A stretch of DNA of 64,000 bases from Marisa cornuarietis (Eukaryota; Mollusca; Gastropoda; Architaenioglossa; Ampullariidae). This document shows, one piece after another, positions 22,911 through 35,337 of this stretch (the first letter of the stretch is position 1; every line of letters begins with the position of its first letter). The notes beneath the pieces were generated by a model. It had not been told where the DNA came from, did not search any database, and saw only the letters and a program-made list of their open reading frames with translations. The stretch is taken from assembly GCA_004794655.1 (NCBI GenBank), contig SMMW01000612.1, positions 1,079,501-1,143,500 on the forward strand. The letters are read 5' to 3'. The translations under genes were made by a program, and so were the position numbers.

Positions 22911-24010
22911 TGAGTCAATACTTAAATGTTACCGGTAGTCCGACAAACAACAGCTCCAAGATTCTCTTTCAGCTCGGTGAGTCGCTCATCTCCCCAGAGA
23001 TTCGATACCTGGTGGAACTCACTTGCACTGCCGTCCTGACGACACTCTTGTGTGTCATCGGTATCCCAACAAACATCGTCAACTGTCTAGTCTTCTGGCG
23101 ACAGGGGCTTAGAGAACGAATGAACGTCTGCCTTTTTGGTCTTTCACTGGTTGATTGTTTTTACTTAATTGGTGCGTTTATTGTGTATTCGTTGAGCTTC
23201 TTTATCAAACTTGTCGACTTACTCAAAGGCGAAGAATATTTTGCGAAGGTGATTGTTTGGTTCGTTGGTGTTGTGAGCGGCTTAAGGTCATCGTCCTGTG
23301 TCATCACTACAGTCATCGCCGTGGAAAGATGCGCATGCGTGTTGTATCCATTACGAGTCGCTACACTGATGCGCTCTACGACAATGGCTATGTTGATGGT
23401 TCTCAGCACCCTACTGTTTCAGATTACCTATATCCACACTCCATTTGCATACAAAGCGGCCATGATCAAGACAACGACAGGAGATCATTGGGTGATTCTG
23501 TCTAGTCCGTTTCGCGAAGATAATATGTTAGTAAACAATATGGCTGCCATTATACTTGAAATTAGTGTCCCAGTCATTACCTTTCTTGTAGTTTTACTAG
23601 CAACATGTGTGACAGTTGTAAAGCTCAGAAGTGCTATGATGTGGCGAGAAAAGACGAGCTCCTCCACTATTGACAGTCGCTGTCAGCAGGTGGCACTGAC
23701 TGCCATGCTTGTCACCGTCTCGTGTGTCTACGTCATCACTATGGCGCCCTGCGTAGCACGTGGACTGAGTCTGTTAGTGGATGGGGCTGAGTTGTTTACT
23801 GGGCGCTACAACGATCTTTCTCTGTCGGTAAGTGCGGTTGTAAATGTTTGCGCGCGAATAAACAGTTCTGTTCGTTTCTTTGTTTACTACAGTCGATCAT
23901 CTAGGTTTCAACATGGTTTAAGCAGTTTTTTTAGTTGCAACGACAAAACATGTACAACACATGAGTTCTCTTCAGTAAGACATCGCAAGGAAGCTATGGT
24001 ATGGCACTAA
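22910..24010 (+). CDS. R4: gastropod chemosensory-type GPCR
   Basis: A 366-residue intact receptor and the closest relative of R1. Landmarks are N-terminal sequons (NVT, NNSS), GIPTN at 51-55 in TM1, WRQGL at 63-67 in ICL1 (the Trp that is a stop in R1), the TM2 Asp at about 82, KGEEYF in ECL1, AVERC after TM3, HW in ECL2, MMWREKTSSSTIDSR in ICL3, a TM6 proline (TMAPCVARG) and INSSVRFFVYYSRSSRF at TM7-helix 8. The region from ICL3 through TM7 is almost unchanged from R1 even at third codon positions, whereas the tail after SSRFQH is unrelated. The N-terminus is about 15 residues shorter than in R1. An AATAAA at 24146-24151 is a candidate poly(A) signal. The ligand is unknown. Confidence 0.93.
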   Translation: MSQYLNVTGSPTNNSSKILFQLGESLISPEIRYLVELTCTAVLTTLLCVIGIPTNIVNCLVFWRQGLRERMNVCLFGLSLVDCFYLIGAFIVYSLSFFIKLVDLLKGEEYFAKVIVWFVGVVSGLRSSSCVITTVIAVERCACVLYPLRVATLMRSTTMAMLMVLSTLLFQITYIHTPFAYKAAMIKTTTGDHWVILSSPFREDNMLVNNMAAIILEISVPVITFLVVLLATCVTVVKLRSAMMWREKTSSSTIDSRCQQVALTAMLVTVSCVYVITMAPCVARGLSLLVDGAELFTGRYNDLSLSVSAVVNVCARINSSVRFFVYYSRSSRFQHGLSSFFSCNDKTCTTHEFSSVRHRKEAMVWH

Positions 24011-25029
24011 GAGCTAGGATTAATTAACATTTATTACATTTTTAATTCACATAATCACAAAAGAATATTTATATAAGAACATATAAAGCTATACTTAATT
24101 TAATATTGTTTCAGAAATGCAGAGCATGAACTTAAAATAGATGAAAATAAAGCATCATTTCAACTTCTTTGATTACCATAAAGCCTTTTTAAGGCTTGGA
24201 TATAGTTTTGTCTTTGTTGTACTCAATATCTCTATAGCTCAAATTGGTCCATGTGTGGATTCTTGTACTAATTGCATGTTGGCATAAGTGTGAGTTAAGG
24301 AGCGGTCGGCAATGTTACCCATACGCAGCTAAGCTTCTAAATAGCAAATTTGTGTAAACCTTTATGTCTGGTAATTTTATATAGATATAAAAGGGCACGG
24401 TATTTACAACTTAGCCCCAAAAGCTTTAAACGACTTTTAAGGCATTCTAAGATTACCTGACGCGTAAACGAACCCCTTTTTGTTAACACTACATAAACAT
24501 TTGTGAAAGGACAGTTTTCAGTTTTTGTTTGTTTCTTATTTACTAAAAGGCGCTGCATCTTCTTGGAAAGCTAATCACATATCTGAAGTCTAATAAAGTA
24601 AATTAATTTCCCTCAATGTCCCAGTTAACATTTCTTTATAGATAAGCACGTCTGCCCTCGTGTCTGCCTAATCTCAGAGCTCAAGCTTATAAGTCACGCG
24701 CACACCCTGAATATTTTGATACCCTTTTTGAAACGGGTGATTCGTTTATCCTAGTGAATAGGTAGCCCAACTTTTCCTCTACTGCGTGACAGGTGGGAGG
24801 AGAGAAGAATAGGTACGATGGGCAGTAGAAAGTAAGAGTGACCACTTGTCCATGATGTACTAAATAGGTATTAACTGGTCTTATGTAAGAGAATAGTTAA
24901 AGAGTGCTATGTGTTTTACTAATAAAGACAAAAGTAGATTCTGTCGACGCAAATTTAATAACACCTTGACGGTTGAAAAAAACACAGTAAAGAGATGCGG
25001 TTGACCACAGTGTAACGAAGTACAGGCGG

Positions 25030-25220
25030 CAGCTATTTGTGGGAGTTCCCACCCGGTGGCCAGCGGCGTTTTAATGACTATTTAACCCCCTACCCCAACC
25101 CGCCCGGCCTCGCCCGCAGGTCTTGCCCCACCCCGCCTACAGCATCCTAGCAAGTGAGCGAGCAAGTGTGACTGATCAAATGTTTTTACCTAGAATGTTC
25201 GGTGGAGTAACAAGTATATG
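25030..25220. repeat. Dispersed repeat, copy b
   Basis: See the copy at 17990-18180. The best-matching core is about 25146-25180. The family is not recognised. Confidence 0.3.
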
Positions 25221-27698
25221 CTATATGTGGGCGAGATGACCGCAAGTAGGGTTTAGTCAAACAACACATTGCACTAGGGGTAAATGGGAGGAAACTACTG
25301 AAATGTTTTACCATGGATTACTTCCCGTTAACAGCTGAACAAATCAAGCAATCAGGTATTTTTTATATTCCAAAGTAGTAAATGTTTACTTGGTCAGGCG
25401 CCATATTGAAGTCGGTTGCCGGTTACTCGATTTGACATGGAAATATACTTCAACAGCCGACAATGAGAAGAAAACAGTCAGTAATGTTTAAATTCTGTTG
25501 AAAATTCTATTAAAATAGGTTCGTTTAACACTTTATTTTTGTATATATTGTGTAAATAGTTTTTTTTAATTTTGCCCTCCTTCCCGATCTACGTTGTAAA
25601 TAAGGTGTTTTGAATCTTTTCTTGACTGCCAAGACTTATCTTTTCTCGTAGAGGTTGACATCATAGATAGTTTATGTTATTTTGCACTCATAGAAGTACG
25701 CTGGTGACTATGAGAAAATTATATTATCTTTGAATACAACTCAGTTTACGTGTATATATGTACACGAACGAGTTGGTGCGGGTGGCAGAGGCTTTGGGAG
25801 TATACTCAACTTGAGGCTTGATTACGCCCCCCCCCACCTTCCAGCTCACGTGTCTATTATCAGAGGTGCACAACAGGAACATAGCGAGAATCTCGTTTTC
25901 TCGAGTAACATAACCCCTGGACCGGGTCTTCGTAAACACAACCCAGTCCTTACTTGTCAGTGAGCAAAGCGTGTATCTGCGTGTTTAATTGTTACCACGC
26001 ATCACACTCCACTCAAACTTTTGAAATGGAAAGGTTCAACCGGTGTCCTTACTACCCCTAGTTACTGTAAGTATAAGTAGGAAGAATCTAGATGTAAAAT
26101 ATGCTCAAATACAGGCCTGACGAACTAGTTCTGAACTCAGAAACAATGTTTTAACTGGACGCTTGGAGGATGCATTTCGTAAAGAGAGACTGGAAAACGT
26201 TGCTTAAACTCAAGACTATTCTGCGAGTGTGGCTTCACTATCGCCAAAAAAGTGTTTGGTAAAGTGACTGCTCCCGTACTACGTATTCATAGCTGTGCAA
26301 ATCCACTCTGTTAAGTACTTTTCCATCTCACCAGTGTCTGTATGTTCTCGATAACGAACGAATGATTGGTGAGAAAGTTGCTCGTGCCATGCCAGACAAT
26401 AGTCCCAGCCTCTGGGTGAGGGAGGAGACAGGTACTGGCGTCGGGGGGCTTCTCTGCACGAGCCCTTAACTAAATCTGTACGGTACGTGCTTTTCATCTG
26501 TGTGAGGGTGTGAAGCAATCAACGAGTGGCAAGGCAACAATTGGGACGAGGTTTGTTTGTTTTTTTCAGAGGAACACTGAATGGGCCCTCCACGCCGCAA
26601 GAGACGATTTCCTATAAGCGGCTTATAAATGTAAACACGGGCTTGACGTTCGTGTGGTCAATACGGGTAGACACTGGTTATTTATATTAGCAATAAGAAA
26701 AATTATCTAGACTAGCTCAACGGAATTCTTCGATGTTTTACTTTTTTTGCAAAAATTTGTAAAGATATCGACCATATTAATCACTGACATATTTTACTTC
26801 AACTTGTATTCTGTTTTATAGAGGACGTGCGGTTAGGGGGGGAAGGGTCAGAATCAATTGCGAAATAGATAATTAGTAATTAAGTGTAAGTTTATTGCGT
26901 AGACGCACGTGTCAGCGGGAGTGACTGTTCAAGTGCGTTTACAAATGTTCATTATTCATAAAAATTTGTCCCCTCAGTATCATTGCAAGTTTTTAACATA
27001 CTGTATAATACTTTGAACGCGTTCTCAGATCAGAAGGAACCTTGACGCTTTGAGGACTTTGTTTTCATTTTGTTTCTGCTTTATAACTCTTTTTATTGCA
27101 TATCAGACATGACAAATGTTCATAAGTTTTGTTGTATACCTGAAAGAAAGCCACGCTCACCCAGGGAGCAGGCCAGTGGTATGCATTAATCCACACGGAT
27201 AAACCATCATTAATTTGCTGTGTTACCTTTGTTTCTTTTAAAAAAAATAGTCTCAGGTATGTTCTTAAGCAGAAAAAAGCCATGGACAATTTGACGTTTT
27301 GTGTGTATGAGTAAAAGAGCATGCGATATGTGACAGACATTCATTTATGTTCTTTTAATCACACACAAAAATTGTGGGTTTCCAGTTACTGACTATAGCG
27401 ACCAACGAAAAGAACTGACTGACACAATGTGTTTACTGGTAATATTGACAATTGCAGTTTATTTGGACTGTATTCTAGTCTATCAATCCGCTGCTGAAGT
27501 TTTTGTAGGCCATGTTTTCACGAGGAGAGATGGCAGTTTATTGGTTTGTACCACTCCCTGCAATGCACGAATTTTCTTTCGGTGCTGTATTGTTCAGTGG
27601 AGCTGTTTATTTTGTAATTATCGTGGGAGCTCGGAGATTTCAATCCATACCTTTCGCTACAAGCATAGGCACGTGTGTGCAACATTCCAAAGAGGAAT

Positions 27699-27742
27699 CT
27701 CTTGTAGTGTATCGTATCCCTAATCGAGGGATACGACAAGAG
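27699..27742. other. Strong hairpin (10 bp perfect stem plus 6 bp)
   Basis: TCGTATCCCT (27712-27721) and AGGGATACGA (27727-27736) form a perfect 10 bp stem with a 5-base loop. CTCTTG (27699-27704) and CAAGAG (27737-27742) extend it by 6 bp across a 7-base bulge. No function is known. It could be the remnant of a short inverted insertion or a structured transcript element. Confidence 0.6.
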
Positions 27743-30700
27743 TTACTACGCTTGTTATGTTTTCTAGACCCCCAAGTCACCTAACAGCAGGATAGTTTAT
27801 TGCTTTGATACATTTTTGTAATATTTCAATGTCCTACTGCTTCCCTTCTATTCTATTGTATTGCTGTTCTGCTAATATTTTAGTACGCAAGCATTTAGAC
27901 TTACTGTCGTCTTTTGTGCAAGTCAAACATTCAAGTTTGTTTTTAATCTTAACTGGGAACACAATACCCGGGTTTACATCGTCAACAGTGTCTCAGTGTA
28001 TTATCATCGCTGAAGACACGATTTCCAGCAGCCCACACAGTGACACGCCTTTCTTCCCCAACCCGCTGTTCTCTCCCCCAGGTGTTGTCGTCATTTCAAC
28101 AGACCACCCACGATCTCTTGTTAATTTGACAATAAATGTGTTAAATGTTGATCGCTCTTTTTTTTTTTTGCTTGAAAAATGGGCGGGATTCTGCAAGGGC
28201 TCAGTCGCAAATTCCTGTCCACTCACTTTTGGTAGTCAAGCTACTTACGAGTATGAGCAACAGAACAGGTCTATGATTCCTGAGAGAGAAGACGCTTCAG
28301 TACGCCAGGATTATGCCTCAAACAGTTGCATCTAATTTACCTTAAAAAAGGATGCACGTTCAGCCATGCACGCACGCACGCTCTGTTACTGTAAATACAC
28401 ATTTTAACAAAGCTGTGGAGATAATGCTGTGTAAGAAATCCGAAGAACATTAACCGCAATAAAATCATCCAACGTAAATGAACAGGCAATTAGTTCAACG
28501 CACAGGTAAAACACTTCGCTGTAATATTTAATGATATTCATCCTCTCGGGAAGGTGGTAATAATAACAGGGCTACGGACTAATGGTAAGCAGGCACTGGC
28601 CACCAGCATCAAAATTTATCCCATACAGGGTCTTACTGTCACCCCACCCCCCCACCCCACCAACCAAACGACCAAAATAAAGATGGCAAATAAATTTCGT
28701 GGAAAAATGCTTAGTTTAAAAAATTATATATTCTAAAAGAAAGCTGACTTAAAAAAATGATATTTTCAGACGTTGTAAGCTGTGACTTTATGCATTACAA
28801 ATGAATTTTTATAAACCAGTAAGGCAAAAATCTCTCCCTGACTTCAGTGATCCAAATAAGTAATTAATAACTCTGACTGGTAAAACGATGTGAGCTTTGC
28901 ACGAGATGGATTTCCCTCTTGGCTCCTATGATAATGAGACAATGGCTCATCCAGATGCAATGCGCTGTCAGGCTGACCCTGTTGCAAACAGAAACCGACG
29001 CGGACGTCATGTCAATTCTCCCCCCAACCCCCAACCCCCAACAACAACGAGTTAGCTCCTCCGTGATGCTCACCTCCAAAAATGACAGGTCGTCGGTAAA
29101 ATATGGCCAAAGTCGAGAACATGTGCTTAAGATGAAACAAAATAAGGAAAAAAGGCTGACAGCCTGTCCAATTAAAAGGGCGTCATACTGTTAGAACAAA
29201 GCCCCTCCTTTCAGTTTGAAGTGAGTACCCGTAATAATAGGTTATTCGGCACACACGCAGCGATACTCTGAGAACAATATACACAAACTCCCGCTAGCCG
29301 TGTTATTGCATCGACGATGGTTCCAAGACTTCTCCAGACAGAAGCTTATTAAGAGAATTGAATTTTATAGAACTTTTTGAAAGTTCTGCTTTATATGGTC
29401 TCTTTTTACTCTTTGAAGGTAACAAACCATGATCTAAACTCTTACTATAACCGAGAAACATGCACGCTCTGTAATCTGTCGCTAGGTACATACCACAGAA
29501 CTCAGCTGAAGTATCACAATCCTACATGTACCTGGGCTGGCACACTGTGTTTAGACTATTACATGCTCCTTCTGCAACTTCTGTGCAATGACTACCCGTT
29601 GGCAGAAAGTTTTATTTCACAACTCCGGGCTGAGGTATACATCTATAAATGATGAATAGCAAAAGTGATTGCAAACATCCTGGTTTTTTCAAATTTCTTC
29701 TGGTTTTTTTTTGGTATGATACCTCAAAATATAACACTAAGAAAGCTAACAAACGACAAGCGGTTTTCGTGTGTTTGCTTGCAAGTCGTTGTCGTAAAAG
29801 TAAAGTAACAAGCTGAGCTTTAATAATAATTACATACACAACTGTTTACACTTAACATTTCTGGCTGCAACATACCTGTTTATTCACAGTCGTGTCTTTA
29901 GCACAGACTTCGGGTGGTAGGAGGCTGCAAACTATTTTTTTGCTGAAAGAAATGATTAGAATCATCAATCAAACTTACTCGCTTTCAGTCTCCAGAGTGT
30001 AACGTTTCGCGGCTCAAACTCCATGTTATTTATTATTTGTTGGAAGCAAAGGTAGAACAGCGGCACGTTCTTGGGACGCCACGTCACCTTGTGACGCAAA
30101 CGTACATTTTTTCATCACAACATGAAGTAAAAAAATGTGAGACTCCTGATATAAAAAGATTAATATGTGAACAAGTCACGTGGTGTGGTGTAACTGTGCC
30201 TGACACTAATTAAGGTGAGAATAAATGTTCAGTTCTGATGAACGTTTTTGCCAGCGAAGTGAACTTCTTTGTGTTGGACTCTAACTCACCTGACTGTTCT
30301 TGCAGGATTTACCCGATCGTCGGATCGACAAAACAGATACGTCACATTGCCAGGGAGACCCTATCTTTCTAACAGTTATAAGAAAAATCTCTCTTCTTAT
30401 TCTATTTCATTTCTTCCTTTCTTTTACAACATTAAATGTGTTTTTTTTGGCCGGACCTTTTTGTGTGAAAAAATAAAAAATGCCGCGAGCGTAGCTACAG
30501 GTAGATGTGCATTCACGCTTGCACTCATTCATAAGTGCACTCTCTTCACTTTTCCCCCATAATTATAAGACCTAATTTATCAATGAAGTACGGAGAACAG
30601 TGAAAAGACAGCCATTTAGCAACCATTTAAAAATTACTTGGAAACCTGCAAAGTAAAATTAAAAAATGAAATTGATTTAACCAAACAACTTAATTATAAT

Positions 30701-30907
30701 GCATTATATCTCTCCTTCCATCACGGTTACCTGCACTGCGCGAGTTTATAAATTGTTATAGTGAATCTGAATTACAGATGCTAAAATCGGGCGAACTATT
30801 TCAGTACATATATATTTATCTAACGGATGCAAAACATTTTCTCAAAAAAAAAATTCTTTTACTAGAATTTCTTGACAAGAAAAAGATAATGAGAGAAATT
30901 GGTAGTC

Positions 30908-31000
30908 ACGCACACGCTTACACACCCCCGCAGACGCGCACACAGCCACACGCACACACAAACACACACACAGACACTCACACACCCACACGCACACATA
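30908..31000. repeat. CA-rich tract upstream of R5
   Basis: Degenerate (CA)n with CCC and CG interruptions, ending about 230 bp before the R5 start. R6 and R8 have purer CA tracts at the same relative position. Confidence 0.85.
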
Positions 31001-31191
31001 GTCTCACAAACGATTTCTTGCTACATATATAGCATTTTCTAGCATTCATTAGCGCAAATATTTTTACACGAAATAAGATAAGTATTATTGACTTCCAAAT
31101 TAAAATGCATATTTAATGCACGTTTTATTTGCCACTAACAGAAACACGAGTAAGACTGTTTCTTTGTCACTGACATTTTGCTGTGTGTTTC

Positions 31192-31208
31192 TATAAAATC
31201 TTGTTTAG
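31192..31208 (+). promoter_or_regulatory. Conserved TATAAAATCTTGTTTAG element before R5
   Basis: This 17-base motif lies 41 bp before the ATG. It is identical upstream of R6 (38905-38921), and its first 11 bases recur before R8 (53939-53949). It can be read either as a TATA box giving a 5' UTR of only about 10-15 nt, or as the end of an intron, with the terminal TTTAG as 3' splice site. Because an AG precedes every start in the cluster I slightly favour the splice reading. Confidence 0.45.
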
Positions 31209-31232
31209 CCAAGAACAACGATTGTCTCCGTC

Positions 31233-32267
31233 ATGGCGGGTGTAAACTCATCCGCGGTAGTTACAAACATTTTCCCTAAAATCAACTCCACAGACCTGAG
31301 GGACTATGTACAGAGTGCAATTATTTATCGCTATATGCTCTTGGCTTGGGGAGGATTCGTAACTTTTGGTCTTTCGTTCGCTGGAATTCCGGGAAACATG
31401 ATCTGTTGCATTGTATTCAAGCGCCAAGGACTAAAGGACCGCATGAATCTTTGTCTCTTTTCTCTTGCCTTTGTGGATCTTCTATTAATGTTCTATGCAT
31501 TAATCTGGTCGTCTTGTGTGCTTTTCACCTTTTTCGGCTGGTGTGGATTCGGTGAAGAGAATTATATGATCTTTCTGCGTGCCAACCTCGGCGTTGCCTA
31601 TGGACTTAGGGCTACCTCTGGTTTTTATTCCCTAGTGATTTCGGTTGAACGATGTGTTTGTGTGTTATTTCCTCTGCGTGTATCCCATCTGGTGCGTACA
31701 AGGACGATAGCAGCGATTCTGGTCATGTTAGCTGTTTTACCTCAGCTAGGATTTAGTCTTCTTCCTATCAAGTATCAGGTAGGCCGGTTACTAACTCCTG
31801 TCGGTCTCCAGTGGCAACTTCTCCCATCTGCACTGTGGTATCAACATAAAGACCTCATCGACGACATCTTGTATATGTTTATGAGCGTCACCGTGCCGTT
31901 GCTCACGTTTCTAAGTGTTTCCATGGTAACATTTATTACAGTAATCAAGCTCAGAGCTGCAGCGTCATGGCGGGAAAAGGCGAGCTCCTCCATTGACCAC
32001 CAGCAGACAGGACTGACAAAGATGCTGGTCCTCACATCCTGTCTTTACATTGTTACCATGGTACCGTTTGTGTCTCTGATTATCACACATCTATTTATTC
32101 CAGAGTTTTCGACAAACGGTCGCCTTGTGAACATCTATATGGCCTACTACACGATAGCCAATTGCATTCCGTTTATGAACAGTGCTGTCGTTTTCTTTAT
32201 TTATTATAATCGATCTTCTCGATTCAGGTTAGAGTTACATAGGCTCGTGTCGTTTCAGAAAACCTAA
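31233..32267 (+). CDS. R5: gastropod chemosensory-type GPCR
   Basis: A 344-residue single-exon rhodopsin-like receptor. Landmarks are N-terminal sequons (NSS at 5-7, NST at 18-20), GIPGN at 51-55 in TM1, KRQGL at 63-67 in ICL1, Asp82 in TM2, WCGFGEENYM at 103-112 in ECL1, ERC at 139-141 after TM3, KYQV...LQW at 180-194 in ECL2, basic ICL3 WREKASSSIDH at 246-256, QQTGLTKMLV at the start of TM6, Pro278 in TM6, and NSAVVFFIYYNRSSRF at 316-331. R6 and R8 have exactly the same length (344) and the same start context. R5 has Phe at 114, where R6 and R8 have Cys. It lacks the usual cysteine in ECL2. The role is inferred to be chemosensory; the ligand is unknown. Confidence 0.93.
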   Translation: MAGVNSSAVVTNIFPKINSTDLRDYVQSAIIYRYMLLAWGGFVTFGLSFAGIPGNMICCIVFKRQGLKDRMNLCLFSLAFVDLLLMFYALIWSSCVLFTFFGWCGFGEENYMIFLRANLGVAYGLRATSGFYSLVISVERCVCVLFPLRVSHLVRTRTIAAILVMLAVLPQLGFSLLPIKYQVGRLLTPVGLQWQLLPSALWYQHKDLIDDILYMFMSVTVPLLTFLSVSMVTFITVIKLRAAASWREKASSSIDHQQTGLTKMLVLTSCLYIVTMVPFVSLIITHLFIPEFSTNGRLVNIYMAYYTIANCIPFMNSAVVFFIYYNRSSRFRLELHRLVSFQKT

Positions 32268-32573
32268 AATGGTCAAAACTTCTCAGTGTACGTACTTTGT
32301 ACATTCAAATTGTACTGCTCGTCTACTGATATATATATATATATAAGTATTCTCTTCTTCATCCAAAAGGTATATTTGTACACTACGAGCTTTAATAATG
32401 CGCTTCCTTGAAATGGATACCTAACCCAAAAAGCCATCAATTGACTTTTAGGATGCTCGTGATATAAGCTCCTTCGCATAAAACAGCGGAATTAAGTTCG
32501 GCAGCCAAACAAGTTTCGTTTTTCCCTTTAAAATCCCGACAGAAGTTTTGAATTTAAAACTAATGATATCGAG

Positions 32574-32605
<32 letters not shown>

Positions 32606-33604
32606 GGATATTTATATTTATAAATAATCTAACATGAATGCTTTAATAATTGATAACATAAATTATAACTATTTGTAAATGCCCAAGTAGTCACAAATGG
32701 ACGAAAGATGTACGCCTATGTCTAGGTACAGCGAACCTTGGTGGCTGTATTAGAATAAATGTAGATGTTTTTTACGGCAATCACTGTAAAGTTTGTACCT
32801 AAAAATAATACATACCGTGAAAATAATCCCTAATACCTCGCTTAAAGCAACAAATTAATATAAAACCCGAATTTTTTTTTGGGGGGAGAACCGCAGTAAC
32901 TAAAAATTTGTAGGCGAACATTTATGAAAAATCCGCTTTTCCAATAATGATTCTATAATTAAGAATACGCTTTGTAGAATTCGTGCCAAAAATGTAAGGT
33001 TTGTTTAGCACAGTCAGCAATGTTTATATTATATCTAGACATGCCATGATCCTTACTAATGCTCACAAAACAGTAAATGCAATATATTAGGCTTTACTCC
33101 ATAAAACTGGAATATCTTAAATATTTTTTTTATATTTGTTCTCAAAGAGATTATTCCTTTTAGAGTTTAAGTGTTTGTTTGTATTTTAATAGTGTACATT
33201 GCAGGCGGTATTTTACATCGTCGGAAAAAAATCCTTTTAGTGAAAATTTGTAGATGTATACAAAATCTTTTTTTTTGTATCATAGTAACCATCAAAGTGA
33301 GACTCATATGTCGACCTTTCGCCTTAACAGCCTTTAAGGTATTATGCTTAAAACACTTTTCGCGGATTACTTTATTTCCAGTGTTAAATATATAACTATA
33401 TATATAGACAAAGTGGTTTTCTCACGTAAGTAAATGCTCGCTTCAATACAAGCGACAGCACAAAGTTTATTTACATTGTCAATCAACTTTTGCTTATCTT
33501 CTTGACCCTGATTGGCTGTCTTCTTATATTCGTTTGATCGTCTTCTTTACAGTCCTGCTTACTATTTATTTTCTTCCCTGCTGCTGTGTTGAAAGACATT
33601 TGTG

Positions 33605-33790
33605 AGCCTAAAATAGAAACAGAGAAGAATAGTGGAAAGGGAGATGAAAGGAAAGGGCTGGACATGGGGTCACCTGGAGCGAGTTTCAGCCGATCGACAT
33701 CAGTGGCGGGCTCTGGTTGAGGCCTTATGTGCAAATAGCACAAAGAGGTTTGATTGATTTATTGATTGAAAAAAGAAATTATACGTTGTA
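33605..33790 (+). mobile_element. 3' end of a non-LTR retrotransposon inserted in the R5 unit
   Basis: From 33653 the plus strand reads KGWTWGHLERVSADRHQWRA then LVEALCANSTKRFD and a stop at 33755-33757. This is the typical C-terminal end of ORF2 in a widespread animal non-LTR family (pattern W-x-x-L/V-E-x-x-A-x-DR-x-x-W-R-x-LV-x-ALC). A (TTGA)-like tail follows (GATTGATTTATTGATTG). The collinear R6 flank (near 41345) lacks this block, so the insertion is later than the R5/R6 duplication. Heavily 5'-truncated. Confidence 0.6.
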
Positions 33791-34560
33791 CATGCCAACA
33801 CCGCTTCCACCACTACTATTACCATTTATACGACTACTGCTACAATCGCAGCTGAAAGTCCAGGCCATTATTAGTATTATATATACATGTGTTTATATTA
33901 TTATTTGTATAACGCTTTAGGATCGCCTTGGAAGGTGGGCTAAAGTGCTCAGTGAATTAACTATGATTACTTTTATTTAATAACACATCGAGTACCATGT
34001 TATAACCATGCAAAGCCTGTGATTTTTTCGTTGTGCTTAATTGTCTCGCGTGAAGATGCTTCGCAGTTTTACCAACCTTTGAGTGACCTAAAATCGAGTC
34101 TGGTTTGAAAGTTTAGCTTCAATTAATAATGTTGTAGTTGTGAAAACAATAATGAAACAAAAAGGCAGCTCTTTAAATGACGAAGCTAATCATAAGAAAC
34201 ATTTGAGTGTAAATATGCAACACTGACATCCTCTCAATGTCCATTTAAATCAGTACTATGCTAACACACTATCGTAATGTTATGTTTTCGTTTTATTTGC
34301 CTCTTCAACATCCATAAAATAAGTAAGTATATAATGTGATTTTATTATACTGTGAAAATTCGTAGTAACTTGCTTGAAGGCCGTCCCAAAGTGCTTAGAG
34401 TTCACTGCTTTACTAAATCTTCACTTTGCTCAATATTTGAAAAAAAGAATATCACACAATTATCTTAAACAGTTTAAGAGCTAAAATAATTAGCGTTCTT
34501 CGCAAAAGTAGTGGTTTTTTATCGGTGTTTTATATTTTTTCTACATCTCTCCATTTACAG

Positions 34561-34621
34561 GGTCGCTGTGATATAGGCTGAGTTGCTTGCATGGCGTTAA
34601 ACACAAACAACCAACCAACCC
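34561..34621 (+). mobile_element. Short SINE-like insertion with 7-bp target duplication
   Basis: A 61-bp segment ending GGCGTTAAACACAAACAACC plus a CCAA-type tail lies between two TTTACAG copies (34554-34560 and 34622-34628). The matching place in the R6 unit (42263-42270) has a single CTTTACAG. The GGCGTTAAAC-(CAAA/CCAA)n ending resembles the 3' tail of molluscan SINEs. The family is not assigned. Confidence 0.4.
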
Positions 34622-35251
34622 TTTACAGCTTAGGTTCTCGGGTCTCTTAAGAAATGTTACAATGTTTCTGCGTTTTCGTTTAAGCAATGCCTCTGAGGAT
34701 TTGAGGTAAGGATGTAAAGTCTAACATAAACGTATCTGAAGAGGAAGTACGTATGTACACTGTTCACACCTTAGCTACCTGAATACTCGTCATTAGGTTT
34801 GCGAACTCCTACCCCCGCAGTTCCCTGAACAAAGACTTAAAGACGTATAAATAGGGAACAGCAAAAAGATTTATCAAGCATACACATTTTATTAAATTAC
34901 ATACATGCGACTATAGGATTTATCAAAAAGGCGTCCAATTCATATTATTGATATATATAATAATATACATGCCAATATATATATACATATATATATATTA
35001 TACAAAGAAAAATAGTTGTTATCCCCTTTTAAAACAACTATCCAGTCTCAAATGCATACGCACATAGTTTAACTCTGGAAATCGTTGCTGTTATTTTCTT
35101 ACTGAACGTTTTCCTTAATCCTTTCTGCTTGTGATGAGGTAAGTAGATCTCCCGCCGACAGTAGCGACACGACCGATAACACTGTCTCCGCTTACTGAGT
35201 CCAGGAACGGCACGTGGGTTCTTCCCCTTTCGGCTACATTACTATTATACA

Positions 35252-35337
35252 ACACACACACACACACATACACACATTCACGCACACGCACACAAACACA
35301 CACAGGGTCTCACAAAACACACACACACACACACACT
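35252..35337. repeat. CA microsatellite in the R5 3' flank
   Basis: Interrupted (CA)n with a GGGTCT spacer. Its counterpart in the R6 flank is the longer CA tract at 42921-42980. Confidence 0.9.

Larger units (their letters stand above)
24011..28740. other. Intergenic DNA between R4 and the R5 unit
   Basis: No gene is supported. Bases 24640-24720 resemble the R1 3' flank near 5965. Bases 25030-25220 carry the second copy of the short repeat seen at 17990-18180. Bases about 26825-27130 match 50915-51540 upstream of R8 (for example GGACGTGCG, and the TTGCATATCAGACA / TCGCATATCGGACA pair), suggesting the long R5/R8 units begin here. A 176-codon ORF at 27805-28335 and smaller ones at 27427-27784 have no recognisable domain and are probably chance. 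Confidence 0.45.

Noticed and set aside
27805..28335. A 176-codon plus-strand ORF
   Set aside because: It is the longest non-receptor frame but has no domain or start context, includes a T-homopolymer-derived Phe run, and has no paralogue in the window.
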